NCBI GenBank assembly: GCA_902792895.1
Contig: CADBBK010000015.1
Coordinates: 1 to 57,193, forward strand
Source: an uncultured Bacteroidales bacterium
Lineage (GTDB): Bacteria; Bacteroidota; Bacteroidia; Bacteroidales; Muribaculaceae
Direction of reading: 5' to 3'
DNA: 57,193 bases
Position numbers and translations under genes: made by a program. Below, one piece after another: positions 34,179-42,607 of the stretch (position 1 is the first letter of the stretch; every line of letters begins with the position of its first letter). The notes below the pieces were generated by a model that did no database searches, was not told the DNA's origin, and saw only the letters and a list, made by a program, of their open reading frames with translations.

Positions 34179-35147
34179 CAAGGGGACATAGAACTGTCGC
34201 TTGAGGAAAATCAGACGGCTCAGCAGCAGCTTGTCGCACAGCCAGGCACTGGCCAGGCATCCACCGACGACGATGGTGAGTGCCACAACCAGGAAACTGA
34301 TGGCCGTGGGGTCAAAACTGAACCAGGGCGCCAGTTGCTTGGTGAGCACCGTGAAAATCGGCGAGAACACGACTATGGCCAGCGAATTGCGCCCTAAGTA
34401 GCGGAAGAAGTTGCTCAAGGCCCGTGGGCAGATGGCGTAGCATGCCAGGAGCAGACTGATGACCAGCACGGTGATGGCAACGCCGGCGAGCGAACCGCTG
34501 TCGTAGTTCTCGGGGAACCAGAACAGCACAATGAGCGGCAACAGGGCCAACCACGACGGGGTGATGACTTCCATGAACCGCTTGCCGAGGCGCAGGATGA
34601 ACACGCCGATGATAAAATAGATGACGTTGCTCCAAGCCAGCCCCTCGATGGCCCATGTGAGCCCGTAGAGTACCACCCCCATCAGCGCGAGCCCTCCCAT
34701 TCCGCGCAGCTTCAGGAGACGGTACACCACCCAATAGACTGCGGTGCTGATGACCAGCGTGTGCAGGTACCAGTAGGGGCCGGTGGGCTGGGTAGCGATT
34801 CTCATGAGGAAACTGCCTGCAGTCAGCTGCCCAATGGCGTTGTGCGCCCCGAGGTTGCCGCCCAGGTAATACTGGATGACGATGTATAACGCCTCGAACA
34901 GGACATAGGGGACCGCAATGCGCAAGAGCCCGTGCACAAACTGCCCCGGGCGCTTCTCGACGTTGGCCAGATAGCCCGAGATGACGAGAAATGCCGACAT
35001 GTGGAAGGTATATACGGCATTGCGCAGCACGGGATAGGTCTGTTCAATCAGTGCCAGATGGAAAATCACCATCAGCACGATGAAGATGCCCTTCAGGTAA
35101 TCCAACTGCGGTATCCGCTGCTGTGTCGTGGCGTGCTTATCGGACAT
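34170..35147 (-). CDS. Acyltransferase-3-family membrane protein
   Basis: A 325-residue multi-pass membrane acyltransferase. The N-terminal helix IPQLDYLKGIFIVLMVIFH has the conserved His, and TFHMSAFLVISGYLANVEKRP the second family block. It starts inside the 3' end of the beta-helix gene (11-nt overlap), so the two are translationally coupled. Its C terminus (PLES) and stop run into heptad element E. Probably O-acylates a sugar of the local polysaccharide. Confidence 0.86.
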   Translation of the reverse strand: MSDKHATTQQRIPQLDYLKGIFIVLMVIFHLALIEQTYPVLRNAVYTFHMSAFLVISGYLANVEKRPGQFVHGLLRIAVPYVLFEALYIVIQYYLGGNLGAHNAIGQLTAGSFLMRIATQPTGPYWYLHTLVISTAVYWVVYRLLKLRGMGGLALMGVVLYGLTWAIEGLAWSNVIYFIIGVFILRLGKRFMEVITPSWLALLPLIVLFWFPENYDSGSLAGVAITVLVISLLLACYAICPRALSNFFRYLGRNSLAIVVFSPIFTVLTKQLAPWFSFDPTAISFLVVALTIVVGGCLASAWLCDKLLLSRLIFLKRQFYVPLES

Positions 35148-36840
35148 ATCGGTTGGAACTCAAGCGGCGTTTCTTGACATTGGTGATTTTCTTAAACACG
35201 TCCTGCTCGCCCTTCACACCGCGGAAAATGTTGCCCCGCACCTCGAGGCGTTCAAACTTCATCGCGTCGGTCGAGGTCTTGCTGTAGTGGTTCAGCAACC
35301 GTCCGTCACCGGTCTTCACCGTCACGTCGTTGTTGCAGAAGGTCAACGTGCCTCGCTTGGCAAACTCCTGCAGGAAGAAGTGGGTGTCGTTGCTCACAAT
35401 CGTGTTGCCCGTGAAGTTGAGGTCGAGATATTCGATCTTGTTGCAATAGATCCTGGTGTCGCCGGTGAAGTAGTTGTTGAAGGCGTTGAGCGTGAACTGT
35501 TTAGTGCCGTTACCTGCACCGATGGTGGCCAGGCACAACACACCCTTGCACACGTTGTTGCGCATGGTGGCGCTGCCGCCCCCCTCGCCGCACCACAGCA
35601 GCTGCACTCCGGTGCCTCGGCCGGTATAGCGGTCGGTGGTCACCGTGCTCACGATCTTGTTGTCGCTCATGTCGATGTTGCCGCGCTGCATGAAGATGAA
35701 GCTGTAACCGATTGACTTCGAGGAGTTGAGCACCGAGTTGTGGTTGGTCACGGTGTTGCCCTTGATGCTGATGGTGTCCATGCCGCGGCTCTTGTCGTTG
35801 ATGTCAAAGTCGTAGCGGTAGTATTGCTTGTCGCTGTGCAGGTCCTTGTTGATAATCTGGTTGCCCTCGATCACAATGCCGTGGTGGGTATCTTTCTCCG
35901 ACAGCCTGATCAAGAAACAGCGCTTGCACTCGTCGTTGATGTAGAACTTGTTGTCCTTGATGCGCACGTTGCGCAGGGTGGTCGCCCATTCGTTGGCGGC
36001 GTCCGACTCGAGCGTCACCAGGGTGTTGTTCACCATGTCACGCGTCTTGTCCTTGCCGTCGTAGCCGTAGTAGAACTCGTTGTCCTCGACCAGAATATCG
36101 GCTCGCGTGACGTTGCCCTTGATGTCGCCCCTGATGTTGACCACGTTGCTGAACATGCTCAGTGCCTCATCGCTGCCGAACTTGTAGAACTTGTTGTGCT
36201 TCACGGTGACATTGCGCGTCTCACCCCTGAACCACAGGTTACCACCGTCCTCGCAGTTGTTGTAGTTGGTGATAATGCAGTCGGTGAAAGTCATGTTGGA
36301 GCACACACGCAGGTCAAAGTTGGTGATCACGGCGTTGGCCATACGGCTATCCACGCGGCGCACGTCAACCCGGTTGGCATGATAGATTTTCACGGCATGC
36401 TTGGGCTCGATCTTTTTCCCGTCCTTCCACCAGATGCCCTTGTGGTCCTGCAGCCTGATCGAGAGGTCGCTGATGGCTACCGACAGCGGTTGCTCCACCT
36501 TGCCCGAGAACTTGAGGAACGCGTCGTCGGTGAAGGCCTTGAAACCGCCTGAGTCTCGGGTGTTGTTCAGCACCAGGACCGACTGGCCGATGCCTGCACC
36601 CCTCACGATGGCATGGCACCTGAACTCTATCGTGCCGTTGATGTTGTATTCTCCCTTGCCCACGTTGAGGACAATGGTGTCGCTGCGGTTCACCGACTGG
36701 CACAGGCCCCGCAGGTACTGCGTCAAGTCGCCGCGCACGCTGCCCGCATCCACCGTGTGGACCCTCGCCGTGGCGGTGAACGCCGCCAGCAGAGCAAGCA
36801 TCATCAGCACACTATGTTTCATTGACTGTTTCATAATCAT
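35137..36840 (-). CDS. Secreted right-handed beta-helix protein (pectate-lyase-like fold)
   Basis: A 567-residue secreted protein with a signal peptide (MIMKQSMKHSV...TATA, about residues 1-25). The rest shows the periodic Asn/Val/Ile-rich turns of a parallel beta-helix: repeated blocks of the type NVTVKHNKFYKFG, ILVEDNEFYYG, VRIKDNKFYIND, GIVIEGNQIINKD and SIKGNTVTNHN. Such folds occur in polysaccharide lyases, hydrolases and epimerases. No catalytic set is certain from sequence, so I do not assign a reaction. It is first in a unit with acyltransferase and GT4 genes and has a full consensus promoter. It could trim or modify the exported polysaccharide. Confidence 0.78.
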   Translation of the reverse strand: MIMKQSMKHSVLMMLALLAAFTATARVHTVDAGSVRGDLTQYLRGLCQSVNRSDTIVLNVGKGEYNINGTIEFRCHAIVRGAGIGQSVLVLNNTRDSGGFKAFTDDAFLKFSGKVEQPLSVAISDLSIRLQDHKGIWWKDGKKIEPKHAVKIYHANRVDVRRVDSRMANAVITNFDLRVCSNMTFTDCIITNYNNCEDGGNLWFRGETRNVTVKHNKFYKFGSDEALSMFSNVVNIRGDIKGNVTRADILVEDNEFYYGYDGKDKTRDMVNNTLVTLESDAANEWATTLRNVRIKDNKFYINDECKRCFLIRLSEKDTHHGIVIEGNQIINKDLHSDKQYYRYDFDINDKSRGMDTISIKGNTVTNHNSVLNSSKSIGYSFIFMQRGNIDMSDNKIVSTVTTDRYTGRGTGVQLLWCGEGGGSATMRNNVCKGVLCLATIGAGNGTKQFTLNAFNNYFTGDTRIYCNKIEYLDLNFTGNTIVSNDTHFFLQEFAKRGTLTFCNNDVTVKTGDGRLLNHYSKTSTDAMKFERLEVRGNIFRGVKGEQDVFKKITNVKKRRLSSNRYVR

Positions 36841-36880
36841 CGCTGTATTGTGTAATGAATTTATCCATTAGATGAATTTA

Positions 36881-36912
36881 CAAAGGTAATGTTTATTCTT
36901 GAAAGCACCAAA
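36881..36912 (-). promoter_or_regulatory. Promoter of the beta-helix/acyltransferase/GT4 unit
   Basis: On the minus strand TTTG (36909-36912), 20 nt, TACCTTTG (36881-36888): complete Bacteroidota promoter, 40 nt before the start codon. Confidence 0.75.
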
Positions 36913-36971
36913 ATCTTACAGCGCTTGCCCGCTAGCGGCGCAAATTTTACGTCTCTACAAAAACTTTTTAC

Positions 36972-36979
36972 TACCTTTG
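36972..36979 (+). promoter_or_regulatory. Promoter -7 box of the GT2 gene
   Basis: TACCTTTG, 12 nt upstream of the first ATG of the GT2 gene, implying a very short leader if the first ATG is used. No clear -33 box. Confidence 0.55.
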
Positions 36980-36991
36980 CCGCAGTTTTAA

Positions 36992-37966
36992 ATGACAATG
37001 ACTGCCACACCAGCTATGAACCTACCCTTGATATCCATCCTCATCCCCGCCTACAATGCGGCCCCCTTCCTGAGGCGCAGTGTGGGCAGCGCCCTTGCAC
37101 AGACCTATGCCAACATCGAGGTAGTGATTGTGGACGACGGTTCGACCGACGACACCCCGGCCATTGCCGACCAGTTGGCGGCCGATGACCGGCGCATCCG
37201 CGTCGTCCACCAGGAGAACCGTGGCCTGGCCGAGGCACGCCGCAGCGGCATCAAGGCCGCCACGGCCGACTACATCTGCCATCTGGATGCCGATGACGAG
37301 CTGTTGCCCGATGCCCTCGCTTTCCTCTTTGGCAAGATGGCCGACCATCAGCTGGATATCGTGTATGGTTCGTTGATTAAGGTGATCGGTGATAAGACGT
37401 TCGAGGTGGCACACCCCATTGAGGGAGTGCTCACAGGTGACGAGTACCTGCGGTTCCTGTTTGACCAGCGCTGCATGGTCGCCCAGGGCGAATACATCTG
37501 CCGCCGTGATGCTTGGACCGACGACATCTTCCCCCCGCATGACAGGACGCTCCCAAGCGAGGATGTGCTCATCAACATCTGCCTGAGCGCACACCTCGAC
37601 AGGGTAGGGCTCTTCAACAAGCCGGTGATGAAGTATTACTATGTGCCCACGTCGCTGTCATCTACCAACAGGCTGTCAAGCATGGACAACTGGGAGAAGT
37701 ACTTCGTGTTGTTGGAAAAGAATCTGAGGGAGCGGGGAAAACTCGAGTCGCTCGAGCGCGAAGTGCTGTGCATGAAACTTGACAGGCTGGCCTTCTATGT
37801 TTATCCCCTGGACACCAGCCGCCCCTGGGTGAAGGCAGCCCTCCAGGACCGCCGCTTCAAGTTGCCGCGCCGTTATGCAGTGCTGCAATGGCTGCTGCAC
37901 TATCCCCGGTTGTGCCACTGGTGCATCGTCAACAACCGGCGTCTGAAAAAGGTTTTAAGCTTTTAG
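36992..37966 (+). CDS. Glycosyltransferase family 2 protein
   Basis: A 324-residue inverting GT-A glycosyltransferase. The classical N-terminal GT2 blocks are present: SILIPAYNAAPFLRRSVGSA, VVIVDDGSTDDTPAI, NRGLAEARRSGIKAA and the metal-binding HLDADDEL (DxD). The start may be at 36992 or eight codons later (MNLPLIS, 37016); the short predicted leader does not decide it. The last codons (KVLSF) and the TAG stop are made by the TTTTAGC units of heptad element F. It is the only plus-strand gene in the 28.0-44.1 kb stretch. Sugar unknown. Confidence 0.88.
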   Translation: MTMTATPAMNLPLISILIPAYNAAPFLRRSVGSALAQTYANIEVVIVDDGSTDDTPAIADQLAADDRRIRVVHQENRGLAEARRSGIKAATADYICHLDADDELLPDALAFLFGKMADHQLDIVYGSLIKVIGDKTFEVAHPIEGVLTGDEYLRFLFDQRCMVAQGEYICRRDAWTDDIFPPHDRTLPSEDVLINICLSAHLDRVGLFNKPVMKYYYVPTSLSSTNRLSSMDNWEKYFVLLEKNLRERGKLESLEREVLCMKLDRLAFYVYPLDTSRPWVKAALQDRRFKLPRRYAVLQWLLHYPRLCHWCIVNNRRLKKVLSF

Positions 37967-38033
37967 CTTTTAGCTTTTAGCGACCCCTAAACTTCTAACT
38001 TCTAACTCCTAACTCCTCACTGCTAACTCCTCC
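37951..38033. repeat. Heptad inverted-repeat element F between convergent genes
   Basis: Left arm TTAAGCT, TTTAGCT, TTTAGCT, TTTAGCG; right arm ACTTCTA, ACTTCTA, ACTCCTA, ACTCCTC, ACTGCTA, ACTCCTC. The left arm contains the stop of the GT2 gene (TAG, 37964-37966) and the right arm encodes the last residues and stop of the Wzy-like gene (38009-38011). Confidence 0.82.
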
Positions 38034-39337
38034 TCCTCACTGTTCTCGTCGGGCAGCCAGGAGCAGGCGACGAATCCGTAGATGATGATGGCGAAGAACG
38101 GGTCGCGCAGCGATTCGGCATAGAACAGGTTCATGCCGATGAGCAAGGCCATGAAAATCTGCAGGTTCATGTCCCTGATGGAACAGCCGTCGGGATGACG
38201 GAAGAACAGCGAGACGAGATACCCGAGGAACAGGAGCAGTCCCACGACACCCAATTGCAGATAAATATGTATCAGATAGGGCATGGTGCCGATTAGGTAC
38301 CACTCGTAATGGTCGTAGAACTCCGAGTGGTCCATCTTGGTTCCGCCCTTGAAATGGCCCACGCCGAATCCCAACGGGATATGCCCGGGGTTGTCCTCTT
38401 CAAACATGGGCAGCAACAGGAACTTGGTGAGTCGTCCGAGGTCGGCAACACCAGTCTCGTCGTTGTCCAGACTCCATTCCACATCCTCCTCGGCCTTCTC
38501 GACATCGCTCAAGACATATTCTACCAGGTAATCCTCGCTGAAGATGTCGATCTCGTCGGTCGTGCTGCTCACGTCGCCTTTATAGGTAATCTTGTATGTG
38601 GAGTAACCCAGGGCGAACAGCACCACCAATATGGGCAGCGAGATGATGGCACGCTTGTAGATGCGCTTGTCCAGGGGCATGAGCAGGATGAAGTAGATCA
38701 CGAGCAGCACAAAGCTGATTTTGGTCTCGTTGAAGAAGGTGGGCGTGAGCAGCAGCACATACTTGAAGTTGTTGATGATGGAGCCCGCAAAATCCCGCTG
38801 GTCGATGCGCTTGTGCATCAGGTAGAACGAGATGATGTAAATCAGCATCGAGATGGTGCCCGAGTACCAGTTGCCCAACGAGCCGCCGACATGGTCGTCG
38901 GCACCATAGGCGATGAACTGAAAGGCGATGCAAGGCACCTGCAGCCACAAGAAAATCTCCAGATTCTTGTCCAGCGTCTTGATGAAATGCTCACGCCGCT
39001 GGGCATCGTCCATGAAGTACCTGAAAATCGGGTAGCAGAACATCAAACCGATGAACACGCGCATACCGTTGGCGGCGAAGAACGGCGACAGGCCGTTGAA
39101 CACCACGCTGCTGCCAAAACTGATTAGCGCCAGCGAGAAGATGAACAGGATGTCGGTGCGGTGACGCAGGCACAATAGACCCAGTAGCGCCAGCATGGCG
39201 TCACAGGCCAGCATGATATAGGTGCGCACCGATTCCACCTCTGGGATGAATTCATCACAGATAAAGCCAATGGTGGCCAGTACCCAAAACACACCGAAGA
39301 AGGCGCGCTTGATGAGTATGGACTTGGTGACTCGCAT
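38009..39337 (-). CDS. Wzy-like polysaccharide polymerase / O-antigen-ligase-type membrane protein
   Basis: A 442-residue protein with about eleven membrane segments and a large extracytoplasmic loop (about residues 255-345) rich in acidic residues, the layout of Wzy polymerases and O-antigen ligases. It would join repeat units in the periplasm. Gene context (49 nt after the Wzc-like kinase gene, same strand as Wza and Wzx genes) supports polymerase. Its C terminus (EENSEEEELAVRS) is partly encoded by the GGAGTTA units of heptad element F, so the natural C terminus may once have been different. Sequence motifs of this family are weak, hence moderate confidence. Confidence 0.7.
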   Translation of the reverse strand: MRVTKSILIKRAFFGVFWVLATIGFICDEFIPEVESVRTYIMLACDAMLALLGLLCLRHRTDILFIFSLALISFGSSVVFNGLSPFFAANGMRVFIGLMFCYPIFRYFMDDAQRREHFIKTLDKNLEIFLWLQVPCIAFQFIAYGADDHVGGSLGNWYSGTISMLIYIISFYLMHKRIDQRDFAGSIINNFKYVLLLTPTFFNETKISFVLLVIYFILLMPLDKRIYKRAIISLPILVVLFALGYSTYKITYKGDVSSTTDEIDIFSEDYLVEYVLSDVEKAEEDVEWSLDNDETGVADLGRLTKFLLLPMFEEDNPGHIPLGFGVGHFKGGTKMDHSEFYDHYEWYLIGTMPYLIHIYLQLGVVGLLLFLGYLVSLFFRHPDGCSIRDMNLQIFMALLIGMNLFYAESLRDPFFAIIIYGFVACSWLPDENSEEEELAVRS

Positions 39338-39386
39338 CCTAGCCTTGTGTTACCGATTCTCGACTGTCAGCCAGCGGGTTGAGACC

Positions 39387-41711
39387 TCACTCCTTGTCCT
39401 GGCCGTAACCGTAGCCGTAGCCCTGCGACATCTTGGGATTGGTATCGTTGAGCACCACTGCCACATTGTTCAGCTGGCGACGGGCCATGGCATTGTTCAT
39501 GTAGCGGATCAGGCTGCGCTTGGTATAGTTCGAGCGGGTGACATAGACGGTGAGATTGGCAAACCGCGTCAGCGAATAGGTGTCGCTGACCATAGCGATG
39601 GGTGCCGAGTCGATGATGACGTAGTCGTAACGCTCCTTGAGCTGGTTGATGAGGTCCTCGACGCGGGTGGTCAGCAGCAGCTCCGACGGGTTGGGCGGAA
39701 TGGTGCCGCCGACGATGATGTCAAAGTTCTCCACCTCGCTGCTGTGCTGGATGACGTCATCGACCTGTACGTTGGGCTTGGCCAGGTAGGCCGTGACACC
39801 AGGCGTCTCGTTGAGGATGAGCATCTGGGCCAGCTTGGGGCTACGGATGTCCATGCCCACGAGTACCACACGCTTACCCAGTAGCGAGAATGACGAGGCC
39901 AGGTTGGAGCTGATGAACGACTTGCCCTCGCCCGAAATTGAGCTGGTGACCAGGATGACCTTGTCGTCGTCGGTGGGCAGCATGAACTGGATATTGTTGC
40001 GCAGCAGGCGGAACAATTCGACTATCGACGAGGACTTGCCCTCCTTGACCACGAGTTGTGAACGATGGCGGTTGTGGCAGATTTCGCCCACGACGGGAGC
40101 CTTGCTTATGGCCTGCAGGTCCTCCTGCGACGAGAACTTGGTAGTAAACAGGTTCTTGAAGAACAGCAGCACCATCGGCAGTATCAGGCCGGCGATGAGG
40201 GCCATGAAGTAGATCTTGAACTTTGCGGGCTTCACCGGCTGGATCGACGCATAGGCGTGGTCCACAACTTTGCCCTTGGGCGTGGTGGCAGCCAGCACCA
40301 GAGAGTTCTCCTCGCGTTTCTGCAACAGGAAGGTGTACAGGGAGTTCTGGATGCCCTGCTGGCGGTACAGGTCTTGGGCTTCGCGCTCGATGCCGGGCAC
40401 CTTGCCCATGTCGCTCTTGGTCGAACTGGTCTGGCCTTGGGCCTGGCTCAACTGCATGTTGATGCCCTTGATGGACGAGTCAACGCCCTTGATGATATTC
40501 TGGTGCATGGACTCGATCTGGTCATCGATGCGCTTGAGGGCCATGTTGTCACCCTTGGCCGACTGCTCCAGGTCCTGACGCTTGACAAGCAGGTTGTTGT
40601 AGGCCTTGATGGCTCCTGATGCCGCGCTCGAGTCAACGGCAAAGGGGATGTAGCTGTGCTTGTTGGCGGGGTCGCTGACAAACTCCTTGACCATCGTCAG
40701 CAGGCGCTTGTTGGTTTCCAGCTTGATGATGGCACGGTCAGCCATCTCCTGCTTGGCCATTGCGTCCTTCATCTGCAGCTCAACATTGATCATGTTGTTG
40801 CGGCGCCTGAAGGCTTCGATATCGGCCTCGCTGCTGGTCAGACCCTTGTAGATGAGGGCAAGACGTTCGTCGATGAACTTGGCCGTGTTGATGGCCTGTT
40901 CGTCCTTCTCCTGCTGTCCGCGCTCGTTGTACAGGTTGATGAGGGTGTTGAGCACATCTTTACCACGGCTCTTGACAGTCTCGTTGATGGTCAGGTTGAT
41001 ACCGTTGGCCTTCTTGGTGATCAGTTTGACCTTGATTTTCTTGTTCAGACTCTGGCCGCAATACTGGGTGCCCAGGAGTGTCGCCTTGATGTGGCAGGCC
41101 TTTTCGGGTTTGTATTTGTCGGTGGGGCGCACGGTGAAGGTGCCGTAGCTGGTCTTGAACGTCGCGGGCAGCTTTGCGCCCTTGATGTTAGCCAGCTTGT
41201 CACGCCCGCTCTCGGCCTTGATGTTGGCCAGTCCTTGCTTGTTCACGTCGATCTTGAACGTTACCGACGACAGCGTGTCGAACATCTCCTCGGGGGCGAT
41301 GACCTCGATGGGCGTGCTGTTGTAGTGGTCCTTGACGGGTTTGAACCACCCCTTATCCTCGGTGTAGCGGCGGTTGAGCTTGAGCTGCTTGGCCACCTCG
41401 GTGCACAGTTCCTGTGACGAGAACACGATCATCTCGTCCTCGACCTTGCCGCCGCCGTTCATGAGTTTCATGCTCTTGAGCAGGTTGGCGCCGGCGCTGG
41501 AACTGTTGTCTTCCTGTGCGACGAGGACCACGGCCGTGACTTCATAGACGCGGTTGGTGGTCTTCAAGTAGTATAATGCGAGGCAAGCACAGGCGATGAG
41601 TGACAACAGGAATAGCCACCAGTATCGTTTGTACTTGCTGAAGAAGGCGCCAAAGTCAAACGATGGCTCCTCTTGCTGTACCGGAATGTTGGTTGTATTG
41701 TTTTCTGCCAT
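39387..41711 (-). CDS. Wzc-like polysaccharide co-polymerase and tyrosine autokinase
   Basis: A 774-residue inner-membrane protein that controls chain length and export of the polysaccharide. It has an N-terminal Wzz domain with a first membrane helix near residue 30 (WWLFLLSLIACACLALYYL) and a long periplasmic coiled-coil part. A second helix lies near 500-520 (YFMALIAGLILPMVLLF). The cytoplasmic BY-kinase follows: Walker A SSISGEGKS (Lys597), Walker A' VVLVGMDIRSPKL and Walker B VIIDSAP (Asp701). The tail ends in a tyrosine cluster (QGYGYGYGQ), the usual autophosphorylation site. It lies between the Wza-like and Wzy-like genes. Confidence 0.94.
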   Translation of the reverse strand: MAENNTTNIPVQQEEPSFDFGAFFSKYKRYWWLFLLSLIACACLALYYLKTTNRVYEVTAVVLVAQEDNSSSAGANLLKSMKLMNGGGKVEDEMIVFSSQELCTEVAKQLKLNRRYTEDKGWFKPVKDHYNSTPIEVIAPEEMFDTLSSVTFKIDVNKQGLANIKAESGRDKLANIKGAKLPATFKTSYGTFTVRPTDKYKPEKACHIKATLLGTQYCGQSLNKKIKVKLITKKANGINLTINETVKSRGKDVLNTLINLYNERGQQEKDEQAINTAKFIDERLALIYKGLTSSEADIEAFRRRNNMINVELQMKDAMAKQEMADRAIIKLETNKRLLTMVKEFVSDPANKHSYIPFAVDSSAASGAIKAYNNLLVKRQDLEQSAKGDNMALKRIDDQIESMHQNIIKGVDSSIKGINMQLSQAQGQTSSTKSDMGKVPGIEREAQDLYRQQGIQNSLYTFLLQKREENSLVLAATTPKGKVVDHAYASIQPVKPAKFKIYFMALIAGLILPMVLLFFKNLFTTKFSSQEDLQAISKAPVVGEICHNRHRSQLVVKEGKSSSIVELFRLLRNNIQFMLPTDDDKVILVTSSISGEGKSFISSNLASSFSLLGKRVVLVGMDIRSPKLAQMLILNETPGVTAYLAKPNVQVDDVIQHSSEVENFDIIVGGTIPPNPSELLLTTRVEDLINQLKERYDYVIIDSAPIAMVSDTYSLTRFANLTVYVTRSNYTKRSLIRYMNNAMARRQLNNVAVVLNDTNPKMSQGYGYGYGQDKE

Positions 41712-41736
41712 GACCTAATGTGTGATAATCGGGGGA

Positions 41737-42552
41737 TTATTTGGATGCCGAAACCAGTGCGATGATCAGCGAGACGATGACCGACGCACTGCTCACTACG
41801 GTCGAGATGACCGAGAGCTTGAAAGCATTGTTTTGGTTATACTTGGAATTGTCAATCTTGATGGAGTTGGGCTCGACGTAAACAATGTCGTTCTGCTTGA
41901 GATAGAAGTAGGGATTGGCAAAGATGCCCGAATCCGACAGGTCGAGGCGCTGATAATGGCGCTGACCGTTCTCGTCGCGGATGACATACACGCGGTCGCG
42001 CTTGGCAAACTCGGTCAGGTCGCCGCAACTGGCAATCGCATCAAGCACGGTGAAATGCTCGCGGCCGGTGTGCACGCGCTGCGGGGTCTGCACCTCGCCC
42101 ATCACATCGACGCTGAAGTTGACGATGTCCACTCGCACATGCGGGTCCTTCACGTCCTTGCTGACCATTGCCGAGATGTCATGGGCAATCTGGGCCGTCG
42201 TCTTGCCTTTTACAAACAAGCGTCCCAGTACGGGCATGACAACGTAGCCCTCCTCGTCGACGATGTAGGTCTGGGTGCGGGGCTGGCTACTCGAACGGAT
42301 GGCACCCCGTGTGGCGGGGTTGTCCATCGGCAGGTTGTAGACGGCCGTTGCCTCGGGAGCAGCTGAGGTCACTGCGATAACCAGTTCGTCATCGGGTTGG
42401 ATGGTCAGTGAGTAATTGCCCGGCGTTGAGGGCAGGGTGCCGCTGGGTGCATCGGGCATGTTCTTGAAGTAGGCGAGGTTGTTATCCTTCGTCGAGGAGC
42501 ATGACAACAGCAACGCCGCTGCCATCACGGTTATAAGTAATCTTGATTTCAT
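41737..42552 (-). CDS. Wza-like polysaccharide export lipoprotein
   Basis: A 271-residue outer-membrane polysaccharide export protein. The lipobox ends at Cys18 (LLLSC). A Poly_export domain (about residues 45-130, PGNYSLTIQPDDELVIAV; GYVVMPVLGRLFVKGKT) precedes an SLBB-type beta-grasp segment (about 140-215, DVMGEVQTPQRVHTGREHF). A C-terminal membrane helix (about 245-268) is typical of the family. The start at 42552 is chosen for the lipoprotein signal; an in-frame start ten codons upstream is less likely. It lies 25 nt before the Wzc-like gene. Confidence 0.93.
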   Translation of the reverse strand: MKSRLLITVMAAALLLSCSSTKDNNLAYFKNMPDAPSGTLPSTPGNYSLTIQPDDELVIAVTSAAPEATAVYNLPMDNPATRGAIRSSSQPRTQTYIVDEEGYVVMPVLGRLFVKGKTTAQIAHDISAMVSKDVKDPHVRVDIVNFSVDVMGEVQTPQRVHTGREHFTVLDAIASCGDLTEFAKRDRVYVIRDENGQRHYQRLDLSDSGIFANPYFYLKQNDIVYVEPNSIKIDNSKYNQNNAFKLSVISTVVSSASVIVSLIIALVSASK

Positions 42553-42607
42553 ACGTTTGTGACTATAATAGTATTTATACACACTATTAAACGAGTAAGG
42601 TCGGGAA

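Noticed and set aside
37951-38033. Heptad tandem repeats considered as a CRISPR array
   Set aside because: The unit is 7 nt without spacers, and no cas gene is present in the window.
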